In this document: positions 50,241 through 63,945 of the stretch, one piece after another
Layout of the letters: the number at the start of each line of letters is the position of its first letter
Position numbering within the stretch: position 1 is the first letter of the stretch
NCBI RefSeq assembly: GCF_019097595.1
Contig: NC_080734.1
Location: 11,188,392 to 11,252,391, forward strand
Direction: 5' to 3'
DNA from: Hemibagrus wyckioides
Lineage: Eukaryota > Chordata > Actinopteri > Siluriformes > Bagridae
Length of the DNA stretch: 64,000 bases
Made by a program: the position numbers and the translations under genes
Notes under the pieces: generated by a model
The model's database searches: none
What the model was told of the DNA's origin: nothing
The model's input: the letters and a program-made list of their open reading frames with translations, nothing else

Positions 50241-52369
50241 AAAATTTAGGATAATTTAAATTACATTCAATAGTCTAGGTAATTATTTTTATTATATATT
50301 TATATATACTAAATATATAATATTTTATTATATATTTATATAGACTGGACAAGACTACCATTATTTAAGTTCTAGACATATTTTCCAAATTCTGATACAA
50401 AATTAGTACTAAACATTTAATTCATGTTAATAGGTACCCAAACCTTGAAGCAGAAGATAAAATGGAAAATCTTTTGAGGTTGAAAACATATTAGAGTAGT
50501 AGTGGCTCTATTAGCAGATCAATAAATTCAGTGGAAAACCTAACACAAAACCTGGTCCCGGTGTGTTTTCCATCTGTAATTACATGATGGCTTACAAAAC
50601 GTCTTCAGAAGTCAAGATAGCAACTAGAAATGATCTAGTCTAGTGACCGGACAGATCAATATTAGCAACCATCAATGGAATTATTAGTAATTAAGAAATG
50701 GACGACTTTTTAACAATGTGTGCCAGATCGAGTTCTAGTTTATTCCCATGTTATTTTGTTATGTGATATTTTATTAATATTTTGCCTACTAAATCTCAAT
50801 CTATTTCCCTGTTTCTTAATTCCAAGGACAATTCAGGAGTCTGCTCTTTTTGGCATTAAAGGACAGGGGGTTGAAATGTATATCCTATTCTTCACTGCTC
50901 AATCTCCTCAGGTTGATTTCTAGCCTTCCTTTGATTCCTATATTCAGTCCTCTTGTGTATTCCTAACAAATCAATCATAAGTAAGGTGCATAAATACTTG
51001 CACATTTCCCCGTATCATATAATTATTTAAGTCAGTTTTTAATCTCAAAATGTACCAAGGTAACAGGTTTGGTCATTCATAAAGCCCAATGCTTGTACAG
51101 AGTTGTATCATTGCACATGCAAACTTCCACCCCCTCATCCTTCCTGCGCTATACTCACGGGAGGTAATAAGATCTATCATCTAGTCATTCTAAACAATGA
51201 CGCCATGTCGTGTGATGAGTGCTGCCTTACAGCATTTGAAGTATGCGGTTAGCATTAAAAGCACATATTTACCATAAGGGACAGATTGCTAATCCTTTAT
51301 ATACAGTCATCTCAGACTACCTCTGTGACAGTGACATGTTGGAGAGACAACCTACTTGGTGTTAAATTATTAACATGTGAGTACAAAGTTCTTGCGACAT
51401 GGGCTTAACGTAGCATATAGACGTCTATAGACAAAGCATTCTTGTTTTTGTTCTTTCTCGGTTCTACTGTTCATACATGGCCTGATACTGCATGCTTTCA
51501 AACCATTATGTTTCCTCCTACTTTCTGCCCACACAAATCGATTGTTCTGTGCTGCCTTCATTACAAATTAGCCAAATTTTAATAGTGCACTCTCTGACAG
51601 CCTTAGCAATTATAGAATGTGTAGCATTAAGTACATATAACATAAGATGTGTCTATTTTTGGCAGAACGCTGGTATTATCTTGTGTAAGCTTCTCTCTCT
51701 CCATCTCTTTCTTTGTGTCTTCTTCTGCAGATTACTCTAGCTTAAGAGTGCTTGTGTCCATCACTGGTTGCCATGGAGACTGCACAGTTAATCCTCACCT
51801 ACTGTATATATTGAAATCAAATATATAACTTCATATGTGCAGGAATAAACCTTATATGAACCGAGGCAAGCTGTTTGTTATGCCTGGCATACCGGTTAAA
51901 GCTCTGGCAGTAGAATAAGGTATTTAATCAAAACTCAAGAATTTATTGTCATATGCACAGTAAAAAAAAAAAAGGCAGTTACACTGTACAATTAAATTCT
52001 TACTCTGCATTCCGTTATACATCAATACCATACAGATAATATAAATTATTTAGAAATTATATTGTAATTATAAAAAAAGACTAGGCTGCAGTGCCTTAAA
52101 ACAATGGCAGTTAACATGTACAGTTCGTCCTTTTGAATAAATTATTATGCAAGTATTTATAGTCCAGGGACAGCAGTCACTGGGTTGCAATGTAGCAAAA
52201 TGCTTTGTGTTGGTGTGTAAAAATGCAGAGGTAGAAAAAGTACTGTGCTTCGTGATGTGTGGTTTTGTAAGGTTCAGTAGGGGATTAGAAATGATGACCT
52301 CAGTGTGAGTTGTGCTTTTTTGTCTGCAGCTCTACATAGCTAGATGATAATTAGCATTGACAATACACA

Positions 52370-52650
52370 GCTCCTGTGTCCGGGGCTCTGAGTTCGCGTT
52401 GCTGTCTTTGAGAACTTTCACATGTTCTCTCTGTGTTTGAGTGGGTTTCCTCCAGGTTGACTGGTTTCCTCCCACTGTCTGAAAACACAGTTAGGTGGAT
52501 TGGTCTTGCTAAATTTTCCGTGGATGTAAATAAATGCGTGGGGCGAGTTCGCCTACATTGCACACAGTGATACTGAGACTAGGTCCGGATCCACTGCCAC
52601 CCTCACCCTCACCCTAAGCATGGTAAAGCAGTTACTGAAGATGAATGAAG
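52370..52650 (+). mobile_element. DANA-like SINE, diverged
   Basis: Modules gtgggtttcctccaggttga, ctggtttcctcccactgtct and ggtccggatccactgccacc followed by gcatggtaaagcagttactg. Diverged from the 7396 copy and in the same orientation. Confidence 0.6.
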
Positions 52651-55600
52651 GTAGGTACATACAAACATACAAACTCACACAATATTCCAGACGCTCTTTA
52701 AGTTGTTGCTATGAGTCCAAACCCGATAAAACCACCAAACTTTAGTAAACAATGTGTTGTAAAATGCCGTCTGATTAGTATTCACTTAAAATAATAATAG
52801 AAATTAGGTTTCTAGTGACTTGATTATTATCAGTGTTCTCACTCATCCAGAGTTTACTTAATGAATATAAGTCACGTAGACAGGTAGGTGTATCCAAAAT
52901 GCAATTTGTTCTTTCAACATGGAAAAGCAAAGACACAATAATCTCACTGTTGACATGCTTAAAGCCAAAGAAACACTGTTGTTAGGTAACCGGGAAACGT
53001 GGATGCTTAGCTAAGTATAAGACAGAGGATAATATTAGGCTAGCTAGCACTTACTAAGACAATGTAAAGGTAGTGAGAGTGGAAATAAGGCAACACTGTG
53101 TTAAATATAAACCTTTCCCTCAGATTTGTTGTTAAATTACTAAGAAAAGACTCCTTAAAAGACTGAATTGCGCTGAAATTTAACCTCAACCACAAAACTG
53201 AATTTCCATGCATTCTGCTGTATTATGAAATGTCAACATTGAGTGAAGTCAATTTTTTTTAAAGCAAAGCAAAAAAATTAAAAAAAAAAGCTGAACATGA
53301 CCCTGTATTGCACAAAGTGATTCAACGTGTCTCTTTATGTGAGCTGTTTGCTTTATTTGCATGTAATTGTCATAGGCATGAATATTTCCATACTCCCTTC
53401 TTTTCTTTCTTTTCCGTTCTGTTCTGTTCTTCATGTTTTCTTCAATCATCCAAACACAATAAAATAAACAGGCTAGCTCTCTACCCCGATATACTGTTAA
53501 AGAGACCATATACTGTATGAGGCTGTCTAGCCTTAAAGGTCACACCAGGACACAGGGAGGCCACTTCATTCCATTGCGCTGAGCACATGGTTACAATGTT
53601 GGTCAAGGCTAACGTTAGTCAGTTACCGCTCACTCTCTGCAGCCACTCTCTGAGAAATATTGCTGCTGTGTGCAAGTATGGGTACCCTGGTATTTCCTGA
53701 AATGATCCGGTATAAAATAAAAATACCATCATGGGTTTGGGTATCTAGTGAATTATCATTGAATTACTGTATTACTGTTCTACAATAGTATGATATTTAC
53801 CAGGAATGAATGTATAATCTCTTTGACCTTCCTTTGTAAAAATATAAGGCAGAAAGACAGAGTTAAATTAACCCACACTCTCACACCAAATTTCCTGACC
53901 CCCCCCTTTCATTTTGTATAGAAGAATTACTTGCTCATGAATATCGTTACAAGATCGTAAGTCAAACCCTTTCAATTGGAATTGTAATGTGTGTTCATGC
54001 CCTTAATTTGGAATTGTAAAATATTTGTTCAGGCCCTTAATTTGCTATTTAGATTTCACAGATGGATTAAAGTTGGCCCAAGCGTGTTGATCAATGCACT
54101 CAGCAGGCAGTCAAGTATTACAGCTCTGTTTAAGTAGGTGCAGTTCATAAGTGTTTGTTCGGGATAAACATATGGGTTACACTGAGCAGGAGCACAGCTC
54201 CCCACAATCAGTTTATGCAAACAGCAACTACTTCAGAGCTACTATAATTCCTGTATTATGCTCTAATAGTGTAAATCCTAACAATACATTTATATTGCAG
54301 ACGTGTTTTAATTACATTTCCCCTGTCATTGTTAGACACTCCATATTGTAACAAAATATATTTAGAACAATTTCTACATTGTTGTCAGCCATGTTGTTGT
54401 CAAATCCTGGTTTGTAAGAAAATGTAAAGCAAATACAAATAAAAATAAGATTCATCAAGAAGTAAGTGAGCAATATACTATTTGTAACATCTTGGCACTG
54501 AAATTCAAAATATGTTTACTGTATGCCAATATATTGCCGTGCCAGTGCATTAGCTTCCTGTAATCTTCTGAACAAAAACCCATCCATATTTCTGTGCATA
54601 ACACAAGGAATAGGTGCAAAGGTCTTAGCATCTCTGCTTAGAGGATTTAGCGAGTGAGCCTTAAGTCTCACCGAGTGATGATAGCAATAAGGTCATTTGT
54701 TCCAGAATAATAGAGGACAGCCTAAACACGTGTGTTGCACGTGTATCTCTGTCATAGTGGCCTCACCCACAGATTAGTATCTGTTAAAAACCAACAACAG
54801 AGGTGTCGTACCAAGTGAAAGCAGTGTAATAAGGTGTTATGAAATCTATATGAGGATTAAAATAGCTCTACATTCTTAATTTGGCTTGGGTTCAGGGACT
54901 CATAAGGAACTAGAACATTTCAAGCATTGCTGTGGAGTGCTGTAAGCAAGTAGATGTCTGTGTATAGTGTAGTAGATGTCTGTGGAGTGTATAATAAATT
55001 ATTCTATTGGTGTATAATGGAATAATGGCAATAAAGAAAAGTTAATTCTGGGAAAGTAATATTTGAATGTGAATAACTGGCAAGGATTGAACATGCATCA
55101 GCTTACGTATACAAAACCGACTCGTACAGTCACAACACAGAACACAGAACTCCAGGATTTCCAGGAAAAACTGGCCATCTGCCCTACTCCATTAAAACAA
55201 ACCTTGCAAATTCACAGTCTAATTCTGGCAGTTCTCTGAGCTTCTTTGACTGGAGGATTGCACATGCTACTCTGTGCTCTCATCTTTGATTATGTATGTA
55301 ACACCAAACCCTCCCACCCCACTGCCCTCATGCACACACCCCACGTACCAATCCCCGCTGTAGCCTTCATCAGGGCTGCCGTGGTACTGTGGGGTTGCCA
55401 TGGTGACCAGCACGACGCAAAGCATCGTGGGCAACAATAGGATTTACCATGTGCGAGCAGAATGCAAAGAGGCGAGCAGATTCCCAGCCTCTCTATGTTG
55501 AAACAACACACACAAAGCCTTGCATTCACATACTGGATACAAATATACATGATATTTATATCAAGCTATGATTAAAAAAAATGGATGATTTATGATTAGT

Positions 55601-57201
55601 CCTAAGAGATTAATTTGTACATTTTTTTGCAGGTATCTGCTATAATTTCATTCAGCTCAAAGGATTCTGGGAAATATTTTTCACCTGGGTATTCCCCTTA
55701 TCTTACTGAACTAAAGAATGACTCATATTCCCACATTACCTCACACCTGAGACCTGTCTCACCAGCCAACAGAGGCACACTCTATTCACAAAAATGTCAG
55801 AATAAGGTCAGAAAAGGAGGAGTAAGAGTAATGAATCTTTATAGTTTTAATGGGTTTTACTCTTTGAAGCTTTGAGTATATGAGTAATCTCAGTCTCTTT
55901 GTTTAAGAGAAAACATCAGCATGGCCATTTTCTTGCTCAACCACAGAATCTCTCGAGCAGCAGAAAGCAGAGATGTGATTTTAAGATGCAGTGAGAGCAT
56001 GCAATATTTATAACAGCTGAAAACCTTGCAAACTGGATTCAGTATTATTATCTATCTTTCTCCTCATACAATGTGACACTCATACTGCACAAGCTTACCA
56101 AAATGCACCCACTGCCTCCTACACCTCCCTCCCTGGTCTACTCCATCTGTGGAGGGCAAAAAGAGAGGCGAAACGTGCCAGACAAGAGCCAGGAGTGAAA
56201 TACTGTGCTACAGTCAGAAGAATGCAGTAGTAATGTCCATGCCAGCAGTTACCAACTGTTCCTGATTTCCATAGAATCTATTGCTGTGCTTTGCATAAAG
56301 AACATTGGAGTTTGCCTGGGAGGCAGAAAACCAGAAGATTGGCACAGAGAGAGAGAGAGAGAGAGAGAGGCAGCTCTCATCAAACAGGTTAGGCAAGGTG
56401 GTTCGGCCCTGAGAGAACAAACACACACACACACACACAGTCACATTTAGACAGGAGAATAAATCATAAAACCGCTCTTTTCATGGACATCAGTAAAAGG
56501 TGTGTACGTAGTTTTGTGTACGTATCTCAAAGCCATCTCATATTGCATATTATCTCATATTGTACATTCCTATTTTAGGCTTGAATTCATGATGCAGTTT
56601 GTACATATGAAAACCAGACCAATCACAAACCTATAGATTTTTTTTTTAAATAAAAGGCTAAGCAAGCATGATTCCACAGTAAATTATACATGTAGACGAA
56701 GCAGTTGGATGTGAAATAGTGAGCAGCTCCCACTCTGAAGTCTCTCCATTTGTTTCTGTTTCCATGGAGCTGCATGTCCTCATGTCATGACGCTCTCTTA
56801 CACTCCCACACAAACCCACTTGAGCAGCCGCCTCCACACACACATTATACAAAGGAGACCACGCTGATCTGTGGTCATAGAAAAGATCTATTGCAAAGCG
56901 AAAGAACTCCAGGTAATTAGTTCAGTCTTACAGTAGTCAGTCTTCAGCCCAGCTGGATTCATATAAACACTGTAGGTGTTCAACATTCAACAACTTGAAT
57001 TTAGATCCCGTGTGAAAAGAAACAGGAGGCATGGGAGGATTTCACTTGCTGTTCTGTTGTACTGGTTTGTGTGTGTGTGTGGGGGGGGGTTCATATTCAC
57101 TTGTTTTTTTATGCTTTATTTGTTTATAGCTTCAATTAATGTGAAATGGAAATAAAAAAGGATGCTTACAGCGTTGAAGCTGTAAAAACAGGGCTGATCA
57201 A

Positions 57202-57219
57202 GTGCGCCCTCTAGTGACC
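57202..57219 (-). promoter_or_regulatory. CTCF-like motif, reverse orientation
   Basis: Plus strand gcgccctctagtgacc; on the minus strand CACTAGAGGGCGC, a near-exact match to the CTCF core. It lies about 530 bases upstream of the taf1b start codon and faces the forward motif at 33865. Confidence 0.5.
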
Positions 57220-57589
57220 TGTGTGTGTCTTGCAGTCTGTTTTGATGGCTGCATAGGTAAGAGGTTTTCAGGGAACATTTTTAATGTTAAACACATTCCA
57301 CTGAAACCTTCAGCACAAATGCTGATTTCTGTATAGCTTTTAATTTAAAATATATTATTGCGTTGTTTAAAATGAATATGAACTTTCCTTTTTTTTGTTG
57401 TTGCATTATTCGAGGTCTGATAACGCTGCACCTTTGTTCTTTTCGACTAGTTGACAACATTTATTCGCGACAAATGTTGTCAGCACTCAAATACATACCT
57501 ATAAATATTCATTCGAGTAACACTGACCATTTTCAGTGGTCTCTTAATTTATCTCCCAGAGCTATAGATACCAGTGCACTCTACGTGTG

Positions 57590-57750
57590 GGAGTGAGCCT
57601 GGGGCTCTTATTTTGAAATGTTGTAGTGAGTGGACGCCATTTTGGATTCTCCTCGTGTGTATGTGTTTGTGGTGATAAACTTTGCATGGTGTTTAAGAGG
57701 TGTTGGATAAATTAGCAGCTTTCTTGTGACGTCATTAAAGTCCTTTGAAG
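57590..57750 (+). promoter_or_regulatory. taf1b promoter / 5' UTR with YY1-like and CRE sites
   Basis: A YY1-like gccatttt occurs at about 57637. A perfect palindromic CRE (TGACGTCA) lies at 57727-57734, 16 bases before the start codon. No TATA box is placed. The first coding exon follows directly. Confidence 0.5.
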
Positions 57751-60700
57751 ATGGACGAAGAGATAACAGTGAGTGCTTCTAATGAGCAAGATTAGCTGTT
57801 AATGTTAAAGCCAAATTCAGTCATAATCCCGATAAAAGAAGAGCAAATGTCTCCATAACTGAACATGTGCTTGTTTTGTTTGTTTGTTTGTTTGTTTGTT
57901 TGGTGTTTTTAGGACGGTTACAGTGAACCATGTGGACAGTGCGGGTCAGTGTTTTGGGGTGTTTCAGACGGTGGGCAGTTCTTCTGTAAAAACTGCCACA
58001 ATGTGATTGAGGTGAGAACGTTTTCATCACTCTTTAGCAAACAGACACCACTTTTGTAATGACATCTAGATTGTGCCTTGCCCATTTTAATCAAGTGGCA
58101 CACTGCTGTAGGTACACAGTTCAGTTGTAGGCAGTTGGTTTCATCTTAAACGGCTGGGAGTTACCACAGTGCGCCTGTAGATGGTACTCTTAACATCTCT
58201 TCAGTTACACACCTACAACGATCAGGCATAACATTATGAGCACTGAGAGGTGACGTGAATAACACTGATTATCTCCTCATCATGGCACCTGTTAGTGGGT
58301 GGGATATATTAGGCAGCAAGTGAACATTTTGCCCTCAAAGTTTATGTGTTAGAAGCAGGAAAAATGGACAAGTGTAAGGATTTGAGCGAGTTTGACAAGG
58401 AAAAAAATTGTGATGGCTAGACGACTGGATCAGAGCATCTCCAAAACTGCAGCTTTTGTGGGGTGTTCCCGGTCTGCAGTGGTCAGTATCTATCAAAAGT
58501 GGACTAAGGAAGGAACAGTGGTGACAGGGTCATGGGCGACCAAGGCTCATTGATGCACGTGGGAAGCAAAGGCTGGCCTGTGTGATCCGATCCAACAGAC
58601 GAACTACTGTTGCTCAAGTTGCTGAAGTTAATGCTGATTCTGATAGGAAGGTGTCAGAATACACAGTGCATCACACTTTGTTGCACATGGGGCTGCATGA
58701 CCAGTCAGGGTGCCCGTACTGACCCCTGTGCACTTCTAAAAGCGCCAAGATGAGCAACAGAACTGGACCACAGAGTAATGGAAGAAGGTGGCCTGGTCTG
58801 ATGAATCACATTTTCTTTTACATCACACGGATGGCCAGGTGTTTGTGTGTCGCTTACCTGGGGAACACATGCCACCAGGATGCATTATGGGAAGAAGGCA
58901 AGCCGGTGGAGGCAGTGTCATGCTTTGGGGAATGTTCTGCTAGCAATCCTTGGGTCCTGCCATCCATGTGGATGTTACTTTGACACGTACCACCTACCTA
59001 AGCATTATTGCAGACCATGTACACCCTTTCATGGAAACGGTATTCCCTTATGGCTGTGACCTCTTTCAGCAGGATAATGCACCATGCCACAAAGCAAAAA
59101 TGGTTCAGGAATGGTTTGAGGAACACAACAAGAAGTTTGTGGTGTTGATTTGACCTCCAAATTCCTCAGATCTCAATCCAATCGAGCATCTGTGGGATGT
59201 GCTGAACAAACAAGTCTGATCCATGGAGGCCTCACCTCGCAACTTAGAGGACTTAAAGAATCTGCTGCTAACATCTTGGTGCCAGACACCACAGCACACT
59301 TTCAGGGATCTACTGGAGTCCATGCCTCGATGGGACAGGGCTGTTTTCGCAGCAAAAGACCAACACAATATTAGGCAGGTGGTCATAATGTTATGCCTGG
59401 TCAGAGTAGTCCATCAGTAATTTCACTGAAAACTGAAAACATGTTGCAGTTTTACAATTTCTGCTGGTATTGCCACTCATACCCTATAATATACAGTCAT
59501 ATTGTTAAATATAATGCTGCATTCCTTATTAAGTAAATAAGAAACATGATTCATTACATATTTTTTTGTGCATTATTTCATATGTGCATTAGACCTTCAC
59601 AGTGACTGACATATTAGTAAATAAAATTGTTTAAGAAATGGTGAAAAAGCTGAAAATCAGTGCTCAGGGGGTTTATCCCTTAAGTATAGGCTGAATTGTG
59701 CTTGACAGGGAAAATACAAGAAAAATAAACATGGGCTCCCAATACTAGCACTACTAACATCTGTGTCGGGAACTTTGGAAACTCGATTCATAGAAACAGA
59801 ACACGCTGGGGAATTGTCTGTGCCTTCTTGAGGTCAACATTATTCTGATTGTCAATTCACAGAGAACGAAAGATTGTGATGATATGAATGCAGTGCTCTC
59901 CAACAGCAGGATCTCTTCTTTATCAACACGCAAAAGGAAGCAGAGTGGAAAAGGTTAGTCCAGGCTTCTGGACTAATTCCTGAAGTGACAATGTGAGCCA
60001 TTCATTTCTATCATGATATTATGTGCATGTTTGTGTGTTTTGGAAGGTGCACGAGACTGGATGGTAATCGAGGGCTTTCAGCTGATCATTAAACTTCAGG
60101 CTGAAGCTTTGGTTAAACTGGGTGTCTGCCCTCAGTTTAAGGTCAGTAATGCAATGCAAATAATGTAGATAACAGAGGGTAGACATTTCCTATGTCTATT
60201 TAAACAAAGTGTATCTCACAGACAGATGTGTTATGGATTTTCTGGAAGCGATACATGCAGAAGACCAAACAGGCATACACAAGAGAACTAGCGAACAGTG
60301 TCAGTTGTTCAGTGGTGAGTTAGACAACATCTTTTGCTTTTGTTCTTGTGTGGGTGATCTGGGGTATAATGTCCACAGTGAGTTTTTAAATTAAGATGCA
60401 GATTAAAAAGTAAACATCTCTCACATCACTCTCTTTTGGATACTTATGTCCACTCTTCAGGACTTGTCCAGTGACAGTGAGGCTGAATCATCTGTCGCCT
60501 TCAGTGAAGCATCAAGTCACGCTGAGGTTGCCTCAATGAATGGAGCCAGTGCAGTTTCTGGTATCTTCATGGGTTCTTTTCACTTTAACATGAGTATCTT
60601 GTTAAGACTATTTTGCTTATGATCTCCTGTGTTTGCAGGATACTCCAGTGATGGGAGATCTTCAGTGTGTTCAGGCTCTTTGGATGCTGAGCAGTACCTC

Positions 60701-62790
60701 AGACGGAAAGAAAGAAGGAAATTGATGAGCATGCCCCGAACACTAGCATTCTGCCATTTGGCTCTGCTTTGGGTCAAGGAGGCCATCACCCTGGCAGACT
60801 TACTTAGGTGAATAAGAGGAATTCTTGGGGCTTTTTATTCACTGCAGAAAGAGCCAGAACGTTCAGCAACATTTGACTGGCTAGGGTGCAATTGTACACA
60901 AAATTCAAATTTTATACCATAACAGTCTGGACATGCTTTCACTAATGTGTTCTTTACTGGATTTTCTATTTTGATGTCCTTATCATGGACAAAAATGACT
61001 TCTGTATATTATTAGATTCAGTATATTATACACATTACAATAACTGCTTATGATCATTATAGACTCATATTTCCTGAATTGGATTTTGTCACAATTTTAC
61101 ACAGTTATTAATGCTCTTATGCTTTTTATTGTGCCTAATTTAGTATGGTGTTTCTCTTGCAGGTTGGTGTCTAAGGGCCATGTCCCTTATATTAATGTTC
61201 ATGAATTGTTTCCAGAAGAGATGAGGTTCTTTGGCAAGGATGCCTTAATCTTTAGAGTTGAGGTAAGCTAGCAATCTTCACTGATTGTGTAACAGCGGTG
61301 CTTGTATTCAGACTGTTACTTACAGCGTCTATAAACACACCATTGCCTTGCAGACTATCCCCACTTACAGTAAGGTACACGACGAGGCAGTGGAACTGGC
61401 AGCATTGATAGATCTGCCAACATTCCCTCCTGTGTCTCAGGATTGCCTACTTCATCCAGCTCTGCTCAGTCTACGCTATTTAATGGATGCTAACCTTCCT
61501 GGTGAGGTTGCATAAAGCTGTAAAGAAAAGCTAATGAGGATCAGCTCAGTAATTGTTTTCATTAGTGTTTATTTTCTTTTTCTCCAACTTTTTATTTCAG
61601 ATGAACTTCATACATTGGTTTGTAAAGTAATACAGAAAACAGCTATGGGAAAAGACTCCTTTCTGACCTTTGACCCTACTGGAAGAAAGCCTACACTTCT
61701 GTGCTATGATCTTCAGGCTGCAGCACTCATTGTTGTGACCATGAAGCTTTTGTTCAGGCTGGACGATAAGGTGGAGTGGTGAGTGTCCTTCATGGTACTA
61801 ATGAATGCATCAGCATTATTATGAAATGAAATTTGTTAAGAGGCAACTTTCTTAGAATTATGGCATATTGTTAGTAAAAAATGTTATTCGTGGCTTAAGT
61901 GGTTAAGGCTCTGGGTTGTTGGTCTGAGGATCAGGGTTCAAGACTCAGCCCCACTGTTGGGCAATTGAGCAAGGCCCTTAACCCTCCCTGCTCCAGGGGT
62001 GCTGTATCATAGCTGCCACTGTGCTCTCACCCCAACTTTCTCAGCTGGGATATGTGAATAAAAGATTTCCACTGTGCTGTAGTGTATTTGTGGTGATAAT
62101 AAAGGCTTTATGCTCTCAGTTCACTTCAGCTTCGTGTCCTCAGTTCTATTCAAGACTGCTGATCTTTTAGTTTCGCCTGATGGTTTATATTTCAGCGAGA
62201 GGTGATGGCATGTGGTACTAGTGGTAGACTAATATAACAGCTTTTAGCTGAAGGACTCACACTCTACTGAATTCTATTGAGTTAAAACCTGTTCTATTAT
62301 TTTTCAAGGAAGGTGGCCAGAAAAGCAAATAAAAAAGGAGATGAAATGAAACATGGCAAGAAAAAGACCAAGCGAGGTAGACAATTTTGGTCTCATATTG
62401 GGGAAGGGGAAAAGAATATGAAATATATATATATATATATATATATAAAATTTTTTTTTAAAGAAAGAAATAATCAGGCCATTTATGATTAGTATAGAAT
62501 GACTTGTGTTTCTCATATTAGATGACAACTCCTCTGTTGCAGGTGGAAAGATGTTTAATTTGAGAACATGGTTTATGGTTGTACAGCCTGCACTGGAACG
62601 AGCCAGGGAGAAAGAAACGCAGGCTGAGGCCATGTAAGAAGCTCCTTCTGATTAAAAACCTTGTTTATAGAGTATACAGTCTGACTTGCTGTTTATGTTT
62701 AATTCACTCTCCCCCTCAGGCGACAGTGGAAATCTAAGAAACCCATCATTCCGTCTTCGAAACATAAAACCGTCATACTAAAACGGAGAC
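57751..62790 (+). CDS. taf1b: TAF1B, RNA polymerase I factor (RRN7-like), first 13 coding exons; partial
   Basis: Subunit of the SL1/TIF-IB factor that recruits RNA polymerase I to rDNA promoters in the nucleolus; a TFIIB-like protein. Coding exons: 57751-57768, 57913-58011, 59863-59953, 60047-60141, 60222-60314, 60461-60560, 60639-60807, 61163-61262, 61354-61501, 61601-61778, 62309-62376, 62543-62633 and 62720-62790; 1321 nt, 440 codons and one base. An N-terminal zinc ribbon has Cys13, Cys16, Cys31 and Cys34 in exon 2. Later blocks match TAF1B: ...[12 protein letters not shown]... (exon 7), [20 protein letters not shown] (exon 7), cyclin-like region, [10 protein letters not shown] (exons 9/10). 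The human protein is 588 aa, so about 150 residues lie beyond the window. Exon 13 ends in a good donor and over 1.2 kb of intron follows. Intron 2 contains a Tc1-like transposon. Confidence 0.93.
57874..57903. repeat. (TTTG)n microsatellite in taf1b intron 1
   Basis: About seven TTTG/TTGT units just before the exon 2 acceptor. Confidence 0.9.
58216..59406 (+). pseudogene. Near full-length Tc1-like element (DD36E type), transposase dead, taf1b intron 2
   Basis: About 1.19 kb bounded by TA (58214-58215 and 59407-59408). Terminal repeats are ..gatcaggcataacattatga and its mirror tcataatgttatgcctggtc. The plus strand starts a transposase at about 58363 ([12 protein letters not shown]). An A-run near 58403 shifts the frame. 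Further shifts follow, and the Trp in the third catalytic block is now a stop (TGA at 59151-59153). Recognisable parts: helix-turn-helix, first Asp in WSDESHF (about 58797), second Asp in QQDNAPCH (about 59072), third in [11 protein letters not shown] (about 59163). Thirty-six residues separate the second Asp from the Glu, so DD36E rather than the usual DD34E. It is the only copy of the family here that keeps the catalytic region. Confidence 0.88.
61890..62125 (+). mobile_element. tRNA-headed SINE, taf1b intron 10
   Basis: Head gtggcttaagtggttaaggc, B-box cagggttcaagactcag, then tgagcaaggcccttaaccct, ctgctccaggggtgctgtat and tttccactgtgctgtagtgt, ending in aataaaggctttatg. It is a different family from the 21957/22340 pair, though both share the gagcaaggcccttaacc block. 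Confidence 0.8.
62420..62446. repeat. (TA)n microsatellite
   Basis: Perfect TA run in taf1b intron 11. Confidence 0.9.
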
Positions 62791-63192
62791 GTAAGTGCAT
62801 AACATCCATCATAATTTTTATGCTTACAGAATCCTCAAAAATCATTGTGCAGTGGTGCAATAGGAACGAATGGTCAGTTTTTTTTTAGTTGTTTGGACTG
62901 TGTTGTTTAGTGGTTGCACAATCCTTGGGAAATCATAGTCTATCTTTTGGTCACTGGTTGGTAGGAATTGTTTGCACTTAATTACCAACAGCCACAGTGA
63001 TTTTCATGAGTTTCATATTTATTTTATTACTCAAGATATGAAAAATCTCTTAAGAGACTCCTCAGGTTCATACATACATCCCCATCATGTTTTTTCTGTA
63101 CTTTTTCTGATTACCTTCGTTTAAGGTCTTGGTTTGCACAATGATAACAGGATCATCACCCCTTTTATAAGCTGTGTATTCAAACAGATAAA

Positions 63193-63592
63193 CACTCACT
63201 GAGCACTTTATTAGGAACACTATACTAATACTTATCAGATGCTTATCCCTAGATATTGTTTTGGTCAGTTCAAACAAGACTGGCCCATTGACTTCTCTCA
63301 CCACAAGGCGTTTCCATCTGTGGAAGTACTGCTGTCTGGATGTTTTTCTATATTGCCCCTTGAGACTGTTGTGTGTGAAATTCCAGGCAATTAGCAGTTA
63401 TAGAGGTACTCAAACTAGTCTGTCTGACACCAACAATCATGCCAAGGTCAAAAACATTGAATTCACATTTTGCCCCCATTCTGATGGTTGATGTGAACAT
63501 CACCCAAAGCTGCTGACTGATTTTATGCGTGACTGGCTTAGTAGATAAATGAATAAATGAGTAGGTGATCCTAATAATGTTCTCAGTGAGTA
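63193..63592. mobile_element. Non-autonomous element of the 'cactcactgagcact' Tc1 family, taf1b intron 13
   Basis: Left terminal repeat cactcactgagcactttatt and right mirror (cctaataatgttctcagtga). The body is a reverse-strand piece of the family (gttcaaacaagactggccca ... ccattctgatggttgatgtg). About 400 bases, internally deleted, no coding capacity. Confidence 0.75.
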
Positions 63593-63945
63593 CATACAGG
63601 GAACAAAACATGAACAGAATGTTGTGTGGCTACTGCAAGCATATACATAAATGTATTTGTAAATGCAAAGTGGTCTAAGAGTGGGTCAAGCTTGTAGAGG
63701 ACCTGTGTGTCATATCCCGGTGCCAAACTTTGGATTGGAAGAAAACCGAAACCTAAAATAGTGCACAAACCTATCTAAAGCATTTTAAACTTTAATGAAA
63801 AGAACAGGTGCAATATCTAAACACGTCTATGACCATTCTCCTACATCAGCCTTGACCATATAGTGTAGCAGAAACCCTACAGTATCACTTCTCCAAGACT
63901 TTTTTTTTTCCACCTGCGGTTTGATTTAGTATCCTTTGATCAATA

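Larger units (their letters stand above)
45681..57589. other. Intergenic, ywhaq to taf1b, right part: no gene seen
   Basis: About 12 kb. Contains (CA)n runs (46906-46936, 46969-46988), a CA/TATG/GA compound repeat (48675-48800), a (GA)n at 56346-56369, and the SINE pieces listed separately. Further X-box-like sites: GTTGCCATGGAGAC (51767) and GTTGCCATGGTGAC (55394). Open frames here are short and unrelated to any family I know. Confidence 0.5.
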
